Below are positions 63,551 to 64,000 of a stretch of 64,000 nt of DNA, one piece after another; the stretch's first letter is position 1; each line of letters opens with the position of its first letter. Made by a program: the position numbers and the translations under genes. The stretch is from Chroococcopsis sp964623815 (GTDB lineage: Bacteria; Cyanobacteriota; Cyanobacteriia; Cyanobacteriales; Microcystaceae), in the NCBI GenBank assembly GCA_964623815.1, contig CAZUVR010000003.1, positions 62,001 through 126,000 of the forward strand, in the 5' to 3' direction. The notes under the pieces were generated by a model. The model was not told where the DNA came from. It saw only the letters and a program-made list of their open reading frames with translations, and ran no database searches.

Positions 63551-64000
63551 TCAGGGCTTAATCTCCCCTATTACCCTACCGCCAGAAGTGAAAGACACGC
63601 CTTGCTGAAAACTCGTGCTGATCATCACCGCTTCGATAACCGGCTCCGTGATACCTTTTTTATCCGTCACCCATTCCACAATAAAACTAGCGCCCGAACC
63701 CCCACTAACATCCTGCTGCGGGATATAAAAGGCTGTGGTTGCTAGAGGTGCTATCTTTAAATCACCTTCTGTGGATTGTTTGACCAACTTTCCCGCCGAG
63801 TTGTAATAACGGACCGATCGCACCACGATCGATTCGGTTAAGCTCGTATTACGAACAGTCATGGTTATAGTCAATAAAAAAGGCTCTTGTCTGTCCCCAT
63901 GATAAATATGAGAATACACAGGAACAAAAACGATCTTTCCCTGAGTAATCGATTGAGGAGCCGATTGAACCGTTACGGAAGGATTATCTCTATTCAAACG
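63551..64000 (-). CDS. DUF3124 protein (5' partial)
   Basis: The frame is open to the window edge, so the start lies beyond base 64000. The visible 150 residues contain GKIVFVPVYSHIYHGD, LLTITMTVRNTSLTESIVV and FIVEWVTDKKGITEPVIEAVM, the DUF3124 pattern: a beta-sandwich domain of about 150 residues usually preceded by a signal peptide or lipoprotein signal. The function is unknown. Confidence 0.8.
   Translation of the reverse strand, partial: RLNRDNPSVTVQSAPQSITQGKIVFVPVYSHIYHGDRQEPFLLTITMTVRNTSLTESIVVRSVRYYNSAGKLVKQSTEGDLKIAPLATTAFYIPQQDVSGGSGASFIVEWVTDKKGITEPVIEAVMISTSFQQGVSFTSGGRVIGEIKP

Overview
The window looks like a chromosomal segment of a unicellular-type cyanobacterium. The evidence is a high-light-inducible (Hli) protein preceded by an HLR1 box, Ycf35 with its DUF2997 and ferredoxin partners, BioU-type biotin synthesis, scattered urease genes, several cyanobacteria-only DUF families, and many HIP1 octamers (GCGATCGC) across the coding regions. 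No tRNA, rRNA, CRISPR array, complete insertion sequence or prophage was recognised. Two runs of exactly 100 N (19393-19492 and 49028-49127) are scaffold placeholders, and both interrupt genes.

Layout. 1-8.3 kb: the tail of an unidentified protein, a membrane GTPase, cobD-like aminotransferase, HU, a DUF4168 protein, ureE-ureF, lipA, a Nudix hydrolase and gpsA. 8.3-20.6 kb: one giant minus-strand gene for an RTX / Calx-beta / PA14 / CARDB surface or secreted protein. It is split by the first N run inside a block of almost identical 414-bp repeats. 21-31.8 kb: pta, a DUF4278 membrane protein, a candidate small RNA, a glycosyltransferase, an acyltransferase, hli, a VOC protein, an RlmI-like methyltransferase, recJ, a zinc-ribbon membrane protein, an internally shortened Uma2-like gene and a YraQ-type permease. 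32-47 kb: a VWA-TPM-LemA group, aroB, ureC, a membrane helical-repeat protein, an FkbM methyltransferase, DUF2232, a Crp-family regulator, an actin/Hsp70-like protein, DUF486, and the DUF2997-ycf35-ferredoxin operon.

46.9-57.6 kb: bioU and an amino-acid ABC permease that runs into the second N run. Beyond it lies a glycan-type cassette: two paralogous multi-spanning membrane proteins (the first missing its N-terminus in the gap), an SDR sugar epimerase, a GtrA-GT2 fusion and a second sugar epimerase. Together they look like a pathway that makes a nucleotide sugar, loads it on a lipid carrier and transfers it outside the cytoplasmic membrane.

57.7-64 kb: a two-gene unit in which a RelE/ParE-like toxin fold is fused to a UvrD-type helicase, overlapping by 8 bases a gene for a single-span membrane protein with a PhnD-like ligand-binding domain. 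An acid phosphatase, a DNA methyltransferase with a small partner and a DUF3124 protein follow. The RelE-helicase / PhnD pair is the best candidate here for an undescribed system; its role is inference only.
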